Source of the DNA: Ophiothrix spiculata
Lineage: Eukaryota; Echinodermata; Ophiuroidea; Amphilepidida; Ophiotrichidae
NCBI GenBank assembly: GCA_000969725.1
Contig: JXSR01S028557.1
Length of the DNA stretch: 29,374 bases
Reading direction: 5' to 3' (one strand)
The translations under genes were made by a program, and so were the position numbers. Every line of letters begins with the position of its first letter. Positions within the stretch are counted from its first letter, which is position 1. The notes under the pieces were generated by a model. It ran no database searches and was not told the origin of the DNA. It was given only the letters and a program-made list of their open reading frames with translations. Positions 29,142-29,374 of the stretch are shown here, in pieces.

Positions 29142-29374
29142 TGCTATGGCAGCGATTTCGTGATCATAGCTGACTCGGGTATATGACGTATTTGGACTTA
29201 AGCGAATTTCTTAACTTTGTGGAATGGGATATTGTGAGATTCAGTGGGGTTAGGGTTAATGGGGGAAAGCGTGTTACTCAATTGTACGTTTTTGCAAGTT
29301 TATTTTGTACCATAACTTTTAAATAAAAGAGTTAAAGTTATTAATAAAAGTATACATTTACAGAAAGGAATTTT
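29142..29374. other. Non-coding end of window
   Basis: No gene recognised. GGGGTTAGGGTTAATGGGGG near 29247 contains telomere-like TTAGGG only about twice. Confidence 0.5.

Noticed and set aside
29245-29266. Telomere-like GGGTTAGGGTTA
   Set aside because: Only about two units; not an array.
1-29374. CRISPR array, bacterial operons, phage or viral genes
   Set aside because: No regularly spaced identical repeats with unique spacers and no long coding frames; the composition and repeats are those of an animal genome.

Overview
This window looks like AT-rich, gene-poor nuclear DNA from an animal, most likely a marine invertebrate (echinoderm, hemichordate, mollusc or similar). The signs are the absence of long open frames, a tRNA-derived SINE whose body contains a TCCTTGGGCAAGACA-type core, an RTE-type LINE fragment, many short inverted-repeat (MITE-like) elements, and one 565-base assembly gap. 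Nothing looks bacterial: there are no operons, rRNA genes or phage genes. I cannot name the species. No complete protein-coding gene can be supported. Almost every open frame here is short and lies inside a repeat or is a chance frame.

Layout. 1-660 has no gene, only a short AAT run. 663-3535 is a long inverted-repeat element whose ends match those of a 1-kb relative at 5112-6116. It is interrupted by a second inverted-repeat element (832-3274), which itself contains a 272-bp MITE-like element (905-1176), two diverged direct repeats and a CTCCCGAT-rich patch. 3792-4472 is a MITE split by a SINE; an uninterrupted relative at 25381-25611 shows roughly where the SINE went in. 4480-6330 is a degenerate array built on TTGACTA/TAGTCAA, interrupted by the 1-kb element, which has a 10-bp target duplication. 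6305-6456 is a broken RTE endonuclease fragment on the minus strand. 8047-10249 holds four compact inverted repeats, one with TTAA flanks. 10630-11062 has a CRE plus TATA arrangement followed by an exon-like stretch ending in a good splice donor, the best hint of a real gene's 5' end. 11063-22180 is mostly featureless intron-like or intergenic DNA, with the gap, one possible minus-strand exon (15596-15784), one MITE (17795-18235), a 97-bp hairpin and an AAC microsatellite. 22183-26357 carries a possible mariner-like element with approximately 125-bp inverted ends, a cluster of CGAAATTTCG palindromes, and a partly duplicated segment. 26400-29374 has two tRNA-like sequences, a possible tyrosine-recombinase-like exon remnant, a very clean PIF/Harbinger-type MITE with TAA duplication, and a further MITE.

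The window is therefore best read as a graveyard of non-autonomous transposons nested into each other, in the intron or flank of a gene whose coding exons are mostly outside. The most notable item is the family with CGG...CG ends, 10-bp target duplication and many internal ACCCTTAATGGCGTAA-like motifs.
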